64,000 bases of DNA from an uncultured Alphaproteobacteria bacterium (GCA_944393175.1 CALXZH010000034.1:1-64000), one strand, 5' to 3'; counted from the first letter of the stretch, positions 16,124 to 26,458 are shown. Program-made: numbers and translations. The notes: a model not told the origin generated them from the letters alone.

Positions 16124-17905
16124 GAGGCCTAATTTTTTATCTAATCGCTCAAGCTCATCAATATAACTTGAAATGAGGCTCAAGCCTTTATTCCAAAACT
16201 CCGGTTCATCGGGGTTAAGACCAAAAGGTTTGAGGAGCTTGTCATAGTCGGTGATTGCCGTTTTGGAGAGCATATCCAAATATTTATCCGGAAAGTCTTT
16301 CACACTGCCTTCTTGATAAACCTGATACAAAGAATTGACCAAGCAATCGGCGAAAGAGTAGCAATAGACATAGAACGGACGGAAGAAAAAGTGACCGACT
16401 TGCGACCAAATTTGTGCGTTTTCATCGCCCATCTCGACATATGGACCTTGTGCGGCACGCATTTCTTCGAGCCAAATTTCGCCTAAGCGGTCTTCGGAGA
16501 GTTCGCCTTGACGACGCTCTGCATGAACACGACTTTCAAAAAAGTGAAATGCTATTTGGCGAATCGCCGTGTTTATCATATCGCTCACTTTTCCGGCTAT
16601 CAGGCAAAGTTTGTCTTTGTCATTGGTGGTTTGTCTTAGGAGTGATTGGAAAGTCATCATCTCACCAAAGACGGAAGCGACTTCTTCGGTGGTCATACGG
16701 CTACATTCGTTTAACTCACCATTGTGTAGGCGGGTCATCATGTGGCACCCGTGTCCTAATTCGTGAGCAAGCGTCAGAACATCATTTTGCTTACCGACAA
16801 AGTTTAAGAACAAATACGGATGGCGTCCGGAAACAGGTGCGGCAAAGGCTCCGCCTCTTTTGCCGTCGCGCGGGGGAACATCAACCCAAGCGTTATCAAA
16901 AAAGTTTTTGGCAATATCGTAGAGCTTGGGTGAAAATTCTTTATAAGCGTCTAAAACGATTTTGACACTCTCTTCCCAAGTGTAGTGTTGGTCATTGCCA
17001 AACGGCAGAGGCGCGTTACGATCCCAATATTTGAGCTTATCAACCCCTAACCATTTGGCTTTGAGTTTATAGAATCGGTGGGATAACTTTGCATAGCTGT
17101 CGCGCACGGATTGGGCTAAAGCCTCAACGGTTTGGTCTTTGACGTTTTCGCCCAAGTTTGGCTCAGAAACCGGGGTCTTATACCCACGTTTGATGTCAGA
17201 GATTGATTTGTCTTTGACAATCATATTGTAAACAAAACTCATAAACGGCGCATTTTCTTTGCTGACGCGGCAAATTTCTCGTCCGGCTTTTTCACGTACA
17301 TTAGCATCCTTATCCAGTAAAAGCTTGGTGATTTCGGCATCATTATAAACTTTGCCGTCCACTGTATATTCCAACCGTGACGAGGTTTCCTCATAAAAAC
17401 GAACCCAGGCTTCAGACGAGGTCACGGATTTTTCAACAAAGACTTCTTCTACCGCCTCGGACAAGTCATATTTTTTGAAACGCCGGGTACGGTCAATAAA
17501 TGGCTTAAAGCGTGCAACTTCCTTATTTTTTAATAATTCTTTGATTTTGGCGTCATGTAAGCGGTTTAATTCCAATTCAAAGAAAATGGCGGCTTTGCCG
17601 TAATCGGTCATTTTTTCGCTGATGTTTTGATAAAAAGCCATGGCCTCCTTATTTTTCATCTGCGTGCACATATTCAAATAGGCATAGCTCCCGGGGAGGC
17701 TGCCTTTTTCCAACATAGAATCGTAAAACTTTAAGGCCTTGGCAAATTCTTCAGGCGTTAGGTCGGCTAATTTGCCTTTATATTTTTTGACCAAAGTTTG
17801 AACATTCTTTTTATAGGCTTCCATATCGGCATTGATTTGGGGATCGTCCATCCCTTTATACAAATCACTTAAATCCCATGCGGGAAGATTATTTTTTTGT
17901 GTCAT
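16121..17905 (-). CDS. pepF: Oligoendopeptidase F (M3 family metallopeptidase)
   Basis: This cytoplasmic zinc peptidase cuts short peptides. The active site HELGHGCHMM contains HExxH, followed by the second glutamate region ECSRMTTEEVASVFGEMM. The N-terminal helical region and the 594-residue length are those of the M3B PepF/Pz-peptidase family. The start at 17905 overlaps the end of the upstream gene by 17 bases and has GAGGACAAAG before it, so the three genes 19135-16121 are probably one operon. Confidence 0.92.
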   Translation of the reverse strand: MTQKNNLPAWDLSDLYKGMDDPQINADMEAYKKNVQTLVKKYKGKLADLTPEEFAKALKFYDSMLEKGSLPGSYAYLNMCTQMKNKEAMAFYQNISEKMTDYGKAAIFFELELNRLHDAKIKELLKNKEVARFKPFIDRTRRFKKYDLSEAVEEVFVEKSVTSSEAWVRFYEETSSRLEYTVDGKVYNDAEITKLLLDKDANVREKAGREICRVSKENAPFMSFVYNMIVKDKSISDIKRGYKTPVSEPNLGENVKDQTVEALAQSVRDSYAKLSHRFYKLKAKWLGVDKLKYWDRNAPLPFGNDQHYTWEESVKIVLDAYKEFSPKLYDIAKNFFDNAWVDVPPRDGKRGGAFAAPVSGRHPYLFLNFVGKQNDVLTLAHELGHGCHMMTRLHNGELNECSRMTTEEVASVFGEMMTFQSLLRQTTNDKDKLCLIAGKVSDMINTAIRQIAFHFFESRVHAERRQGELSEDRLGEIWLEEMRAAQGPYVEMGDENAQIWSQVGHFFFRPFYVYCYSFADCLVNSLYQVYQEGSVKDFPDKYLDMLSKTAITDYDKLLKPFGLNPDEPEFWNKGLSLISSYIDELERLDKKLGL

Positions 17906-18401
17906 CTTTGTCCTCTTGTGGTGTTTGTTCTTCTGAAGTTTCCACCGGTTGCGGAACTTCTGTTGATTTTAGCGTTGATGCGGCAATTGAATCTTCTAAT
18001 TGTCGGTTCAGAGCTTTTAACTTTTGCATTTCTTGATAGATGTGCGGATTTTCTTTATAGAATTCCTCAACCTCTTGCGGAAGTTCGGCTTGCGGACTTA
18101 ACTCCGGAACAAAAAAATAATTTGCCCACGGTGTCGATTGGGTTCCCGACATCCAAAGCTTTATGCCCGAAAAAATAACCTTCATATCACATAGGCTGTT
18201 TTGCATAATGGCCTTGAGACTGCAAGAAACTTCTTGTTTACACTCCAGCAAATCAACCGCCATTTGCTCGGTACAAGGGATAAAACCCCGCCTTTGATTA
18301 TCTTGCCTTGGAGAAAACAGCACTATCAAAAATACGGCAAAGCCATATAAGATGAGTGTGCCGGCTAAAATTCCGAACCAATTATGTTTGATGAAATGCA
18401 T
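17889..18401 (-). CDS. Unknown membrane-anchored protein between glmU-like and pepF genes
   Basis: The 170-residue protein has one transmembrane helix at about residues 10-30, a middle region with four cysteines (PCTEQ, LECKQ, VSCSLK, SLCDMK), and an acidic, proline- and glutamate-rich C-terminal tail with coiled-coil-like stretch around 120-140. I do not recognise it. The cysteine-containing part should be periplasmic. Its ATG shares one base with the stop of the uridylyltransferase gene, and its end overlaps the start of pepF, so it is a tightly coupled middle gene. Confidence 0.65.
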   Translation of the reverse strand: MHFIKHNWFGILAGTLILYGFAVFLIVLFSPRQDNQRRGFIPCTEQMAVDLLECKQEVSCSLKAIMQNSLCDMKVIFSGIKLWMSGTQSTPWANYFFVPELSPQAELPQEVEEFYKENPHIYQEMQKLKALNRQLEDSIAASTLKSTEVPQPVETSEEQTPQEDKDDTKK

Positions 18402-19135
18402 TAAACCGCCTTACGTTGTTTATAAAAACTTTCTAAAAGAGCCAATTCTTCACGCGTGTTTGCGCCTGCAACTTCCTTGGCATCACATTCAACCACCGCA
18501 CATTTAAGTCCGGCTTTGCGGGCAATGGCGATGGCATCTGTTAAATAATACTCGCCGGCCGCATTTTCATTCTTTATTTGTGATAAAATGTCAAACATTT
18601 TGTTGCCGTCAAAGCACATGCACCCCGAATTGCACAAATTAATTGCTTTTTCTGCATCCGTTGCATCTTTAAATTCTACAATTTTCTTTAATTCGCCGTT
18701 TTCGACAACCAAACGACCATAGCGGGCAGGATCTTCGGGACGAAAACCCAAGACAACAATTGCATAACCTTCACTTAATTTATCTGCAGCCATTTGATAG
18801 GTTTGAGCCGTGATTATCGGATTATCACCAAATACAACTAAAACAGCACCATCAAACTTGCCCAATTTCTCTTTGGCGGATAAAACAGCGTGTCCCGTTC
18901 CTAATTGCTCAGATTGGACGCAACTTTCGTGCGGAAAAACCTCTTTTCGGACTAAGTCGCCGTCAGGAGCCGTTACCACTACTATTTTTTTGACACCCAT
19001 TTTTTCTAATGTATCTAAGGGATAACGAATCATCGGCTTGCCGCACAAGGGCATCATTACTTTGGGTAAATCCGATTTCATTCTGGTTCCTTTGCCGGCT
19101 GCCAAGATTACTGCCGCTATCTCTGTTTTACTCAT
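18401..19135 (-). CDS. GlmU-like nucleotidyltransferase without the acetyltransferase domain
   Basis: The N-terminal signature LAAGKGTRMKSDLPKVM and later GTGHAVLSA, FGDNPII and GCMCFDG place it with the N-acetylglucosamine-1-phosphate uridylyltransferase domain of GlmU. The 244-residue protein ends after this domain; the left-handed beta-helix acetyltransferase part of full GlmU (about 450 residues) is missing. It may make a UDP- or other NDP-sugar from a sugar-1-phosphate. A good ribosome site (AAGGAGC) precedes the ATG. Full-length GlmU may exist elsewhere in the genome, so I leave the symbol blank. Confidence 0.82.
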   Translation of the reverse strand: MSKTEIAAVILAAGKGTRMKSDLPKVMMPLCGKPMIRYPLDTLEKMGVKKIVVVTAPDGDLVRKEVFPHESCVQSEQLGTGHAVLSAKEKLGKFDGAVLVVFGDNPIITAQTYQMAADKLSEGYAIVVLGFRPEDPARYGRLVVENGELKKIVEFKDATDAEKAINLCNSGCMCFDGNKMFDILSQIKNENAAGEYYLTDAIAIARKAGLKCAVVECDAKEVAGANTREELALLESFYKQRKAV

Positions 19136-19226
19136 ATTTTAGCTCCTTTTGAAATTTTATCTTTTCTTAATATCTGTATCTTATACTAGCAAATATGTTT
19201 TATTTGTTAACAATAGGCCTTTGTTT

Positions 19227-21332
19227 ATGAAAAAACTTTTTCTTTCGATTTGTTTCAGTTTCTTGTGCTGGCCAGCCAATAATCTTTGGGCTAAAGCAAT
19301 TGCTTTTGATTCTTTAGAGCAAGCGCAATCTTTTCAACAAACACAAAAAACTTTTACTCAGCCGGTAAAGGATAATACTCCCAGCCCTTATGATAAAGAA
19401 GCTATGGATAAATTTATTATGGAAAGGCTCAAAAAAGTTGCAATTACAAATCTGGATCCGGGAACGGGGCCTAATCAATCTTCATCTGTTAATATGCAGC
19501 ACAGCGATGATTATATCGCCATGATGAAAGAAAAAAATAAATCTTATTTGGAAAAAATTTATGACAGCGCATTAAATAGAATTTCATCCAATTCTCCTAA
19601 CAGCCGCTCCGATGTGCAGACTTCTCAAACACAATATGTTGAACTGCGACAAGATAGTGAAAAAGATAATTTTAATAACCCAGACTTCCCTGTCGTGAAT
19701 ATTGAACTGCCTAATCAAAAACAAGTCTTGGTGCCGGCGTTGGAGCATATTCCTTACCTATCAACCCAAATTGAAATTTTACCATCAGGATTGGTCAGCT
19801 TTAATGATGAAGTTATGGTCGTGGCTGCCGGAAAAAAGCTTAAACAAGGATTATCTCGGATTATTCCGAAATATTCTACCTCAAGAAGCGGCGTGAGACA
19901 TCGTATTTTGCCGACACTGATTTCCGTCAGCATTAACGGGCAAGAAGTTCCGCATAAAATTATTGAGCAAGTCGATGAATATGTTATTGTGCCGCAAGAA
20001 AGTTATTCCTTGGAGGCTGGCGTTTATACATACAATTTTCAATATTTGATTGACAGACAGCTGTGGCAATATGATGATTTTAATGAATTTTATTGGGATA
20101 TTTCCGGTGGAAGATGGAATCTGATTATCAGCCGCGCGTTTGCTTCTCTGAGTTTGCCCGGAAAAGACAAGCCCCTCAGCTCCTTAGTCTTCCGCGGATA
20201 CCCCGGAAATTTAACCTCCCAAGGAATGGCTATTGCCGAGGGTGAACACAGCGTCGGTTTTGCCTCGCTTGTACCGTTATATCTCGGTGAAGGAATGCAT
20301 GTTTTGGTCGCCATGCCAAAAAATAATTTTATTGCTCCGGATTGGAGTAAAAAACTTGACTGGTTTTTGGCAGATTATGGCGATTTGCTCGTTTGCGGCC
20401 TTGTGTTAGCGGTATTAATTATTTCTTATATTTTATCTTGGAAAAGCATCTCTCAAAGCAAAACCAAACATAACAATTATTTCAAAAAAGGGGCTCCGAT
20501 GATGCGCTTCCTCTATAAAGGTATTTTTGATAATGTTTCCTTCGGTGCTTTTTTGTTGGAGCTTTACCGCAAAAATATTATTGATATTCAAAAAAGCGAC
20601 AAAGACATCTTATTGGTGAAAAAAACAGATAATTTATCTTCTCTGGAAAAAGGTGAGAAAAAAGCTCTTAATGCTTTGTTTGGGAAAAATGATGCAATAT
20701 TGGCTCTTAATGACAATAATCAACTTAAATTAAAGCGCTCATTTAAAGTTCTGGAAAAATTAACCAACAAAAAAATTAAATCTCTTTCCCTACGTTTAAG
20801 CTTAGGGTATCTGTTATTCGGCGTGGCTATGCTTTTATTTGCCGAGGGCGCCGTTGCTTGGCTTAATATTAACTCGGCTCAGGCTCTATCGGTTTTGGTC
20901 TCGGCTTCTGCTGTCATTGCCTTTTATATCTGGATGTTGCGCAGAAAATTCAAATTTTGGTGGATGTCCTTGATTGTTAAAGCTTTCTGTTGGCTAATCA
21001 TTTTAGGTTTGATATTGATTATGAGTGCTTATGTCCACTTATTCTCTGCAATTGCCTTGGCTCTATCCGTCTTTGTTATTTTTGCTTCTTGCTCTATTTT
21101 TGCTAAAAGAAGCGGCGTTATTAAGTCAAGTATTCAAGATGTGATGAATTTTAGAGAATACTTAATGCGAAATGCCGATAATATTTGTCTGGGCAGAGAT
21201 TTTCTAAATCAGCAGGCTAATATTTTTGCGTTGGAGTTAACAGATAAGTTCCCTGCGCAGAAAAATATAAGTGACTTTTATAAGCTTGATATTTTATCCG
21301 AAGTCTTTTACCCTAAAAGAAAAGGCGCTTAA
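19227..21332 (+). CDS. DUF2207-type membrane protein
   Basis: I set the start at 19227 because it opens a signal peptide (MKKLFLSICFSFLCWPANNLWAKA); an earlier in-frame ATG at 19149 would add 26 residues without a ribosome site. The mature protein has a periplasmic beta-rich domain (about residues 130-370) with GVYTYNFQYLIDRQLW and GFASLVPLYLGEGMHV blocks typical of DUF2207, a transmembrane helix near 390-410, a cytoplasmic segment, and several more helices near 550-640. The family is widespread and of unknown function. It converges with the membrane-protein gene, overlapping it by four bases. Confidence 0.8.
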   Translation: MKKLFLSICFSFLCWPANNLWAKAIAFDSLEQAQSFQQTQKTFTQPVKDNTPSPYDKEAMDKFIMERLKKVAITNLDPGTGPNQSSSVNMQHSDDYIAMMKEKNKSYLEKIYDSALNRISSNSPNSRSDVQTSQTQYVELRQDSEKDNFNNPDFPVVNIELPNQKQVLVPALEHIPYLSTQIEILPSGLVSFNDEVMVVAAGKKLKQGLSRIIPKYSTSRSGVRHRILPTLISVSINGQEVPHKIIEQVDEYVIVPQESYSLEAGVYTYNFQYLIDRQLWQYDDFNEFYWDISGGRWNLIISRAFASLSLPGKDKPLSSLVFRGYPGNLTSQGMAIAEGEHSVGFASLVPLYLGEGMHVLVAMPKNNFIAPDWSKKLDWFLADYGDLLVCGLVLAVLIISYILSWKSISQSKTKHNNYFKKGAPMMRFLYKGIFDNVSFGAFLLELYRKNIIDIQKSDKDILLVKKTDNLSSLEKGEKKALNALFGKNDAILALNDNNQLKLKRSFKVLEKLTNKKIKSLSLRLSLGYLLFGVAMLLFAEGAVAWLNINSAQALSVLVSASAVIAFYIWMLRRKFKFWWMSLIVKAFCWLIILGLILIMSAYVHLFSAIALALSVFVIFASCSIFAKRSGVIKSSIQDVMNFREYLMRNADNICLGRDFLNQQANIFALELTDKFPAQKNISDFYKLDILSEVFYPKRKGA

Positions 21333-22132
21333 TGCGCCTCTTCTTCTTGCTGTTGATTGTAAAAATACATAAAATATTGATAAGCGTGTGATAAGTAGCA
21401 AGCTTTTAACATTGCGTTTATCAGGCTTAAGGAAATTCCTAAAAAAGAAAATATTACTTGTCCGATAAATCCCTCTATTTGTAAAATGCGCATTATGGTT
21501 CCTAACAACATCAATAGAATCATTACCGGAAGAGTGGATAATATAATACCTGCAAATAATTTAAGTGAATTTCCTTTGGTTATTTTAAATGATTGAACGA
21601 GCGTCATATCTTTACTTTCTACAGCGACGCTTGGCAATATCAGCGACAGGCGCGAACTGTATACGGATGCTATAATAACCAAGATAAAATATAAGCTGAG
21701 CGCTTGCGGCGGAAGTTGAACTGCCGGCATTTTCAAATCAACCCCAAAAGCCAGCGCCGTTACCAAACCCGAAATTATGGCCGCAGCAATTATCAATAAC
21801 AAAATTAGTAAACTATAGCCCAAATATTTTATCTCTTTGAGGCCAAATGAAATTTGCTTCCAATCTTTGAGTTCGCGTAAAATAATTTGTCGGGAAAAAG
21901 ATACGGAAACCGCTGTTACGGCAATTATTTCAAAAAGCATAAAGGCTTTGTTGCCAAGAGTTTGGCAATATTCTCCAACGCACAAAGAAGGAAAGAATAA
22001 AAAGCAATCACATAAAAAAACAAGTCCTACCCAAAGCGCTGAAAGCTTTACAACCGTTTTAAAATTTACAAAAAAGTAGATATAGGTGCGTTTGATGCTT
22101 TCCCATAAGGGCAGATTAATTATTTCCTTCAT
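21329..22132 (-). CDS. Polytopic membrane protein, paralogue of the upstream gene product
   Basis: The protein has about six hydrophobic segments and no catalytic motif that I can see. Its pattern (a conserved block SLILPSVAVESKDMTLVQSF..TKGNSLKL followed by two more helices) is repeated in the upstream product (GVDLPSLKSIWVKTQGNSLRI), so the two are diverged paralogues. Three ATG codons in a row are possible; I choose 22132 because GGAG then lies seven bases before it. It overlaps the upstream gene by 17 bases and is probably co-translated. Function unknown. Confidence 0.7.
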   Translation of the reverse strand: MKEIINLPLWESIKRTYIYFFVNFKTVVKLSALWVGLVFLCDCFLFFPSLCVGEYCQTLGNKAFMLFEIIAVTAVSVSFSRQIILRELKDWKQISFGLKEIKYLGYSLLILLLIIAAAIISGLVTALAFGVDLKMPAVQLPPQALSLYFILVIIASVYSSRLSLILPSVAVESKDMTLVQSFKITKGNSLKLFAGIILSTLPVMILLMLLGTIMRILQIEGFIGQVIFSFLGISLSLINAMLKACYLSHAYQYFMYFYNQQQEEEAH

Positions 22133-22985
22133 CTTCATCTCCATATAAAAAATATTTTTGTGTATAGCAATGACCTACAAACAATGACCAAATCAAAAGG
22201 AGTAAGACCTCATATACAAACTCAGAAGAAATACCAACCCACAGAGGATTGGAAAAATCATACGTTCTTATATTCAAATAGAAATTCAAAAACAAAAATA
22301 AGGTTAAAATAAAAATTGAAAATAGCGAAAGGATAATACGTAGTGAATTTCCTTGCGTTTTTACCCAAATACTCTTAAGTGAAGGTAAATCGACGCCCTC
22401 CAATATCAACCCTAAAACCGAATAGAATCGCAAAACTACAAACGGAACCAAGAAGCCGATTGAGACAACACCAAAATATGTAATTTCAACCACTACATCC
22501 GGATTGGGCTCTCGCATTGCTAACAGACTAAATGAAACAAACGGTATAATATTTAATACCAAAATAATTGACAGAGCCGCAAAGGCTTTTAAAATTTTGC
22601 GATCAAATGAAAACAAAAACTTCCAGCTAAAAATTGTCGGTGTTTTTATTAGGGCATACCATTTGCAGGCAAAAAAGAACAAGAGAAAATATTTGAACAA
22701 AATATCAATTGCAAACAGCGGCAAACTGTTAGAACAGTGAAAATTTACCAGCTGCGGCAAGCCACATACATAGGCAAAACCACTTATCAAAGATACAGCT
22801 CCAATGGTGAGCGCAAAAAGCACAACCAACTTCAGCCAAAGGATAAAATTATCTATTATATACGCATAGGGAAGATAAAAAAGCTTAAATCCCGGTATCA
22901 GTGTTTGTGATGATGCAGATGCTTGCATAACATCAAAACTTTTTGTGGCTTTTTTGGATTCCAAACTGTCCTTCTTTTTAACCAT
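22116..22985 (-). CDS. Polytopic membrane protein, first of a paralogous pair
   Basis: I start the gene at 22985 (MVKKKDSLESKK), which has AAAGGAAA nine bases upstream; a longer frame to 23093 lies entirely inside dnaE and is not credible. The 290-residue protein has a charged N-terminal tail of about 40 residues, then about six transmembrane segments, and the TQGNSLRI motif shared with its neighbour. The start is two bases after the dnaE stop, so it is likely transcribed with dnaE. The family is unknown to me; it is likely a membrane protein of the YciC/DUF-type, without certainty. Confidence 0.7.
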   Translation of the reverse strand: MVKKKDSLESKKATKSFDVMQASASSQTLIPGFKLFYLPYAYIIDNFILWLKLVVLFALTIGAVSLISGFAYVCGLPQLVNFHCSNSLPLFAIDILFKYFLLFFFACKWYALIKTPTIFSWKFLFSFDRKILKAFAALSIILVLNIIPFVSFSLLAMREPNPDVVVEITYFGVVSIGFLVPFVVLRFYSVLGLILEGVDLPSLKSIWVKTQGNSLRIILSLFSIFILTLFLFLNFYLNIRTYDFSNPLWVGISSEFVYEVLLLLIWSLFVGHCYTQKYFLYGDEDEGNN

Positions 22986-22987
22986 GG

Positions 22988-25900
22988 CTATATTTCCTTT
23001 ACTGTGGTTACGCCGGGGAGGCTGCGAATCCGACTCAAAAAGTCTTGGTCGGCAAAGGCAAAACCTCCGGCTAATTCTATTCGTATGTTCCAATCCCTAT
23101 TGTCTGGTTTGATATATATTTTATTTTTGCCGTTTCTATCTTTGTATAAAATTTCTTTTAAGCCGGGAAGAGCGCTTGCATCGTTGAGCTCTATCTCCAG
23201 ACCGTTGGCAATTTCGGCGATGGCTTTATCTAAGGTTTCAACATTGTTTATCATACAACGCGGACGTCCGTCCTCTTCTTGTTTATCAATACTCATACTG
23301 ACCAAAACCGGAAGTCCTGAGGCCAACACATCTTCATATTTGGCCAGACCTTCCGAGAACAGCAAGCCCTCAAAATTGCTGGTTGCATCCGAAAACTCAA
23401 CAAAGGCATATTTATTGCCGCTCTTGGAAATGCGCTTTTGCACCGAATTGACGCAACCGGCTAATTTGGCGCGAACGGTATCGCCAACTTTAATGTTATG
23501 AAAGACTTCGGCCGCGGTTTTAACCCCTAACCGCTCCATGCCCTTGGCATAAGAATCGAGCGGATGAGCCGACAAATAAAAACCTATTGCCTCGGCCTCA
23601 AGTTTGAGTTTTTCCAGCTCCGGCCAATCGGGTTTATCGGCTAATTTAACCGTGGTGTGCAACTCCTCCGTTCCAAAAAGTGAGGCTTGAGAGCTGGTCT
23701 TTAGCTCACTGGCGGCGGAAATATGCTGCATAATGGTCTCAATATTGGCAAAAATTTTGCCGCGGTTTTTATCTAAGCAATCAAAGGCGCCGGCCTTGCA
23801 AAGTTGCTCCATTTGGCGACGGTTGATTTGTTTGATGTCGGTACGATGAATAAAGTCCGACAAATCTTTATATGGTCCGTGGGCCTTGCGCTCCTCTTCA
23901 ATGGCTTGCATATTGGCGGCTCCTACCCCTTTAATTGCGCCCAAGGCATAGCGGATATTGCCGTCTTCGACTGCAAAGTCGGCACCGGATTTATTAATAT
24001 CGGGTTTGAGAACTTCAAAGCCTTGGCGTTTGCACTCTTCTTTGTAGAGCAAGAGTTTTTCGGTGTTGGTCATATCCAAAGACATAACCGCACACATAAA
24101 CTCTACCGGATAGTGTGCTTTGAGGTAAGCCGTTTGATAAGAAATCAGCGAATAAGCGGCGGCGTGCGATTTGTTAAAACCGTAAGATGCAAATTTTTCC
24201 ATTTGGTCAAAAATGGCTTCGGCCGTGGCTTGTTCGATGCCGTTTTTAATAGCCCCTTCGGTAAACATTTTGCGTTGTTTCGGAATTTCATCACGCATTT
24301 TTTTACCCATAACCTTACGGAGCTTATCGGCACCACCCATGGTGTAGCCCCCTAAAGCGCGCGCGATATTCATAACCTGCTCTTGGTAAATCATAATACC
24401 GTAGGTTTCTTTTAATATCGGCTCTAATTGCGGGTGAAGATAGGTGATTTCCTCTTCCCCGTGTTTCCGTTTAATGTAGCTCGGAATATTGTCCATCGGT
24501 CCCGGACGGTAGAGTGAAACAATAGCCACCAAATCCTCAAAACGGTCAGGCTTGATTTGTTTGTGAACGTCTTTCATACCCGGAGATTCAAACTGGAAGA
24601 CGGCCGTGGTATCTCCTCTTTGCAAAAGCTCATAAGTCGGGCGGTCGTCTAAGTTGACATTGTCCATATCCAAATCAATACCGTGTACTTTTTTGACCCA
24701 ATCGCAAGCACGTTTAATTACGGTTAGGGTTTTTAAGCCTAAGAAGTCGAACTTAATAAGTCCGGTTTCTTCTACGTATTTCATATCGTATTGCGTTACC
24801 GGCATATCCGATTTCGGATCTTTGTAAAGCGGCACCAGTTGGTCCAGCGGACGGTCACCGATTACCACGCCGGCCGCATGCACGCCGGATTGACGGTACA
24901 AGCCCTCAAGTTTCATCGCAATATCAAACAGTTTATTGACTTGCGGGTCGTTTTGGCGCATTTCCTCGAGTTCGGGAACTTGATCCAAAGATTCTTGCAA
25001 GGTTGGGTTTTTGCCTTGAACACCCGGAGGAATCATCTTAGAAATTTTATCGGCTTGGGCATAGGGCATTTGTAAGACACGCGCCACATCGCGGATAACG
25101 TTTTTGGCTTGCAACTTACCATAAGTGATAATTTGCGCCACATGGTCAAAGCCATATTTGTTTTGCACATATTCAATCGTTTTGTAGCGATTTTCCTGAC
25201 AGAAGTCCACGTCAAAATCCGGCATGTTGACACGTTCAGGGTTTAAGAAACGTTCAAACAGCAAGTCTAATTTCAGGGGGTCCAGGTCCGTTACTTTTAG
25301 CGACCAAGCCGTAATGGAACCCGCACCGGAACCACGCCCCGGGCCAACCGGAACACCGTGTCCTTTAGACCAACGAATAAAGTCCGACACGATGAGAAAG
25401 TAGCCGGGGAATCCCATTTTTTTGATAACGCTTAACTCATATTCCAAACGCGCATAGTATTTTTTATCTATCTCTTTCTTTTCTTCCGGCGTCATCCCCT
25501 CATGATAGACTTGCGCTTCCATCCGTTCTTTGAGCCCTTTATAGGCCTCTTCGGTAATAAATTCGTCTTGTGTTTTGCCTAAGGGGCACTCGAATATCGG
25601 CAACAGAGGATTTACTTTTTTGGAAAGGAAATTACATCTTTTGGCAATTTGTACCGTGGAATTTATGGCCTCAGGCAAATCGCTGAACAATTCCAACATT
25701 TCGGCTTCGGAACGCAAGCGATTGTTGGGAGAGAATTTTTTGCGGTTTTCATTGGCAACATATTCTCCGGCGGCAATGCACACCAAAGCATCGTGTGCTT
25801 CATACATATCGGCACCAAAGAAAAATGCTTCATTGGTGGCAACCAAGGGAATATTATGTTTATAGGCCAGATTGATAAAATCTTCTTCGGTGCGCCGTTC

Positions 25901-26458
25901 GGTTTCTAAGCCGATACGCATAATTTCCATATATAAGCGGTTGGGGAAAAGCTCTTTTAATTTAAGAAGGGTTTCTTCGGCCTCGGCTTTGCGGTTTTCA
26001 AGCAACAGGCGTCCGATTTGTCCTTCAACACCGCCGGTTAGGGCAATTAAGCCCTCGTTTAAGTTTTCAAAATCTTTAATACGTAATTGCGGCTTTTCCA
26101 AATTCGGTCCGTCAAGATAGGCGATTTTCATCAACTTCATAATGTTGTGATAGCCGGTATCGTTCATTACCAGAAGGACAATTTTATCCGGCTCAATCAC
26201 CCGACCTTTAGACTTTAAGACATCGTCGGCATCAGGATTGCGCAAATAGAACTGACAGCCCAGAATCGGCTTAATACCCTCTTCTGCGGCATATTTTGAA
26301 AAAGCCTTGCCGCCAAACATATTGGCCGTATCGGTTACGGCAATCGCGGCTATTCCTTGGTCGTGGCACCTGTGCATCAGTGCCGGAACCTGCATTGCGC
26401 CTTCCGATAACGAATAGGCGGTATGAACACGCAAATGTACAAATTTTGGTTCAGACAT
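22988..26458 (-). CDS. dnaE: DNA polymerase III subunit alpha
   Basis: This is the replicative polymerase catalytic subunit, acting in the cytoplasm. It has an N-terminal PHP domain (HLRVHTAYSLSEGAMQ; the TDH motif reads TDT, so a phosphatase or exonuclease role of PHP is unlikely, as in most proteobacterial DnaE), the polymerase metal site PDFDVDFC near residue 400, GPGRGSGAGS, the helix-hairpin-helix region and a C-terminal OB fold. At 1156 residues it matches the family (E. coli DnaE is 1160). The start has AAGGGGA upstream. It begins about 120 bases after the prfA end. Confidence 0.96.
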   Translation of the reverse strand: MSEPKFVHLRVHTAYSLSEGAMQVPALMHRCHDQGIAAIAVTDTANMFGGKAFSKYAAEEGIKPILGCQFYLRNPDADDVLKSKGRVIEPDKIVLLVMNDTGYHNIMKLMKIAYLDGPNLEKPQLRIKDFENLNEGLIALTGGVEGQIGRLLLENRKAEAEETLLKLKELFPNRLYMEIMRIGLETERRTEEDFINLAYKHNIPLVATNEAFFFGADMYEAHDALVCIAAGEYVANENRKKFSPNNRLRSEAEMLELFSDLPEAINSTVQIAKRCNFLSKKVNPLLPIFECPLGKTQDEFITEEAYKGLKERMEAQVYHEGMTPEEKKEIDKKYYARLEYELSVIKKMGFPGYFLIVSDFIRWSKGHGVPVGPGRGSGAGSITAWSLKVTDLDPLKLDLLFERFLNPERVNMPDFDVDFCQENRYKTIEYVQNKYGFDHVAQIITYGKLQAKNVIRDVARVLQMPYAQADKISKMIPPGVQGKNPTLQESLDQVPELEEMRQNDPQVNKLFDIAMKLEGLYRQSGVHAAGVVIGDRPLDQLVPLYKDPKSDMPVTQYDMKYVEETGLIKFDFLGLKTLTVIKRACDWVKKVHGIDLDMDNVNLDDRPTYELLQRGDTTAVFQFESPGMKDVHKQIKPDRFEDLVAIVSLYRPGPMDNIPSYIKRKHGEEEITYLHPQLEPILKETYGIMIYQEQVMNIARALGGYTMGGADKLRKVMGKKMRDEIPKQRKMFTEGAIKNGIEQATAEAIFDQMEKFASYGFNKSHAAAYSLISYQTAYLKAHYPVEFMCAVMSLDMTNTEKLLLYKEECKRQGFEVLKPDINKSGADFAVEDGNIRYALGAIKGVGAANMQAIEEERKAHGPYKDLSDFIHRTDIKQINRRQMEQLCKAGAFDCLDKNRGKIFANIETIMQHISAASELKTSSQASLFGTEELHTTVKLADKPDWPELEKLKLEAEAIGFYLSAHPLDSYAKGMERLGVKTAAEVFHNIKVGDTVRAKLAGCVNSVQKRISKSGNKYAFVEFSDATSNFEGLLFSEGLAKYEDVLASGLPVLVSMSIDKQEEDGRPRCMINNVETLDKAIAEIANGLEIELNDASALPGLKEILYKDRNGKNKIYIKPDNRDWNIRIELAGGFAFADQDFLSRIRSLPGVTTVKEI

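Noticed and set aside
16414-16965. 183-codon frame antisense to pepF
   Set aside because: It lies wholly within the well-supported pepF and has no start signal; arginine- and histidine-rich composition is that of an opposite-strand shadow.
22986-23093. Longer N-terminus for the membrane protein after dnaE
   Set aside because: The extension is out-of-frame dnaE sequence; AAAGGA before the ATG at 22985 gives a better start.
23804-24355. 183-codon frame antisense to dnaE
   Set aside because: Shadow of the dnaE reading frame, with no family likeness.
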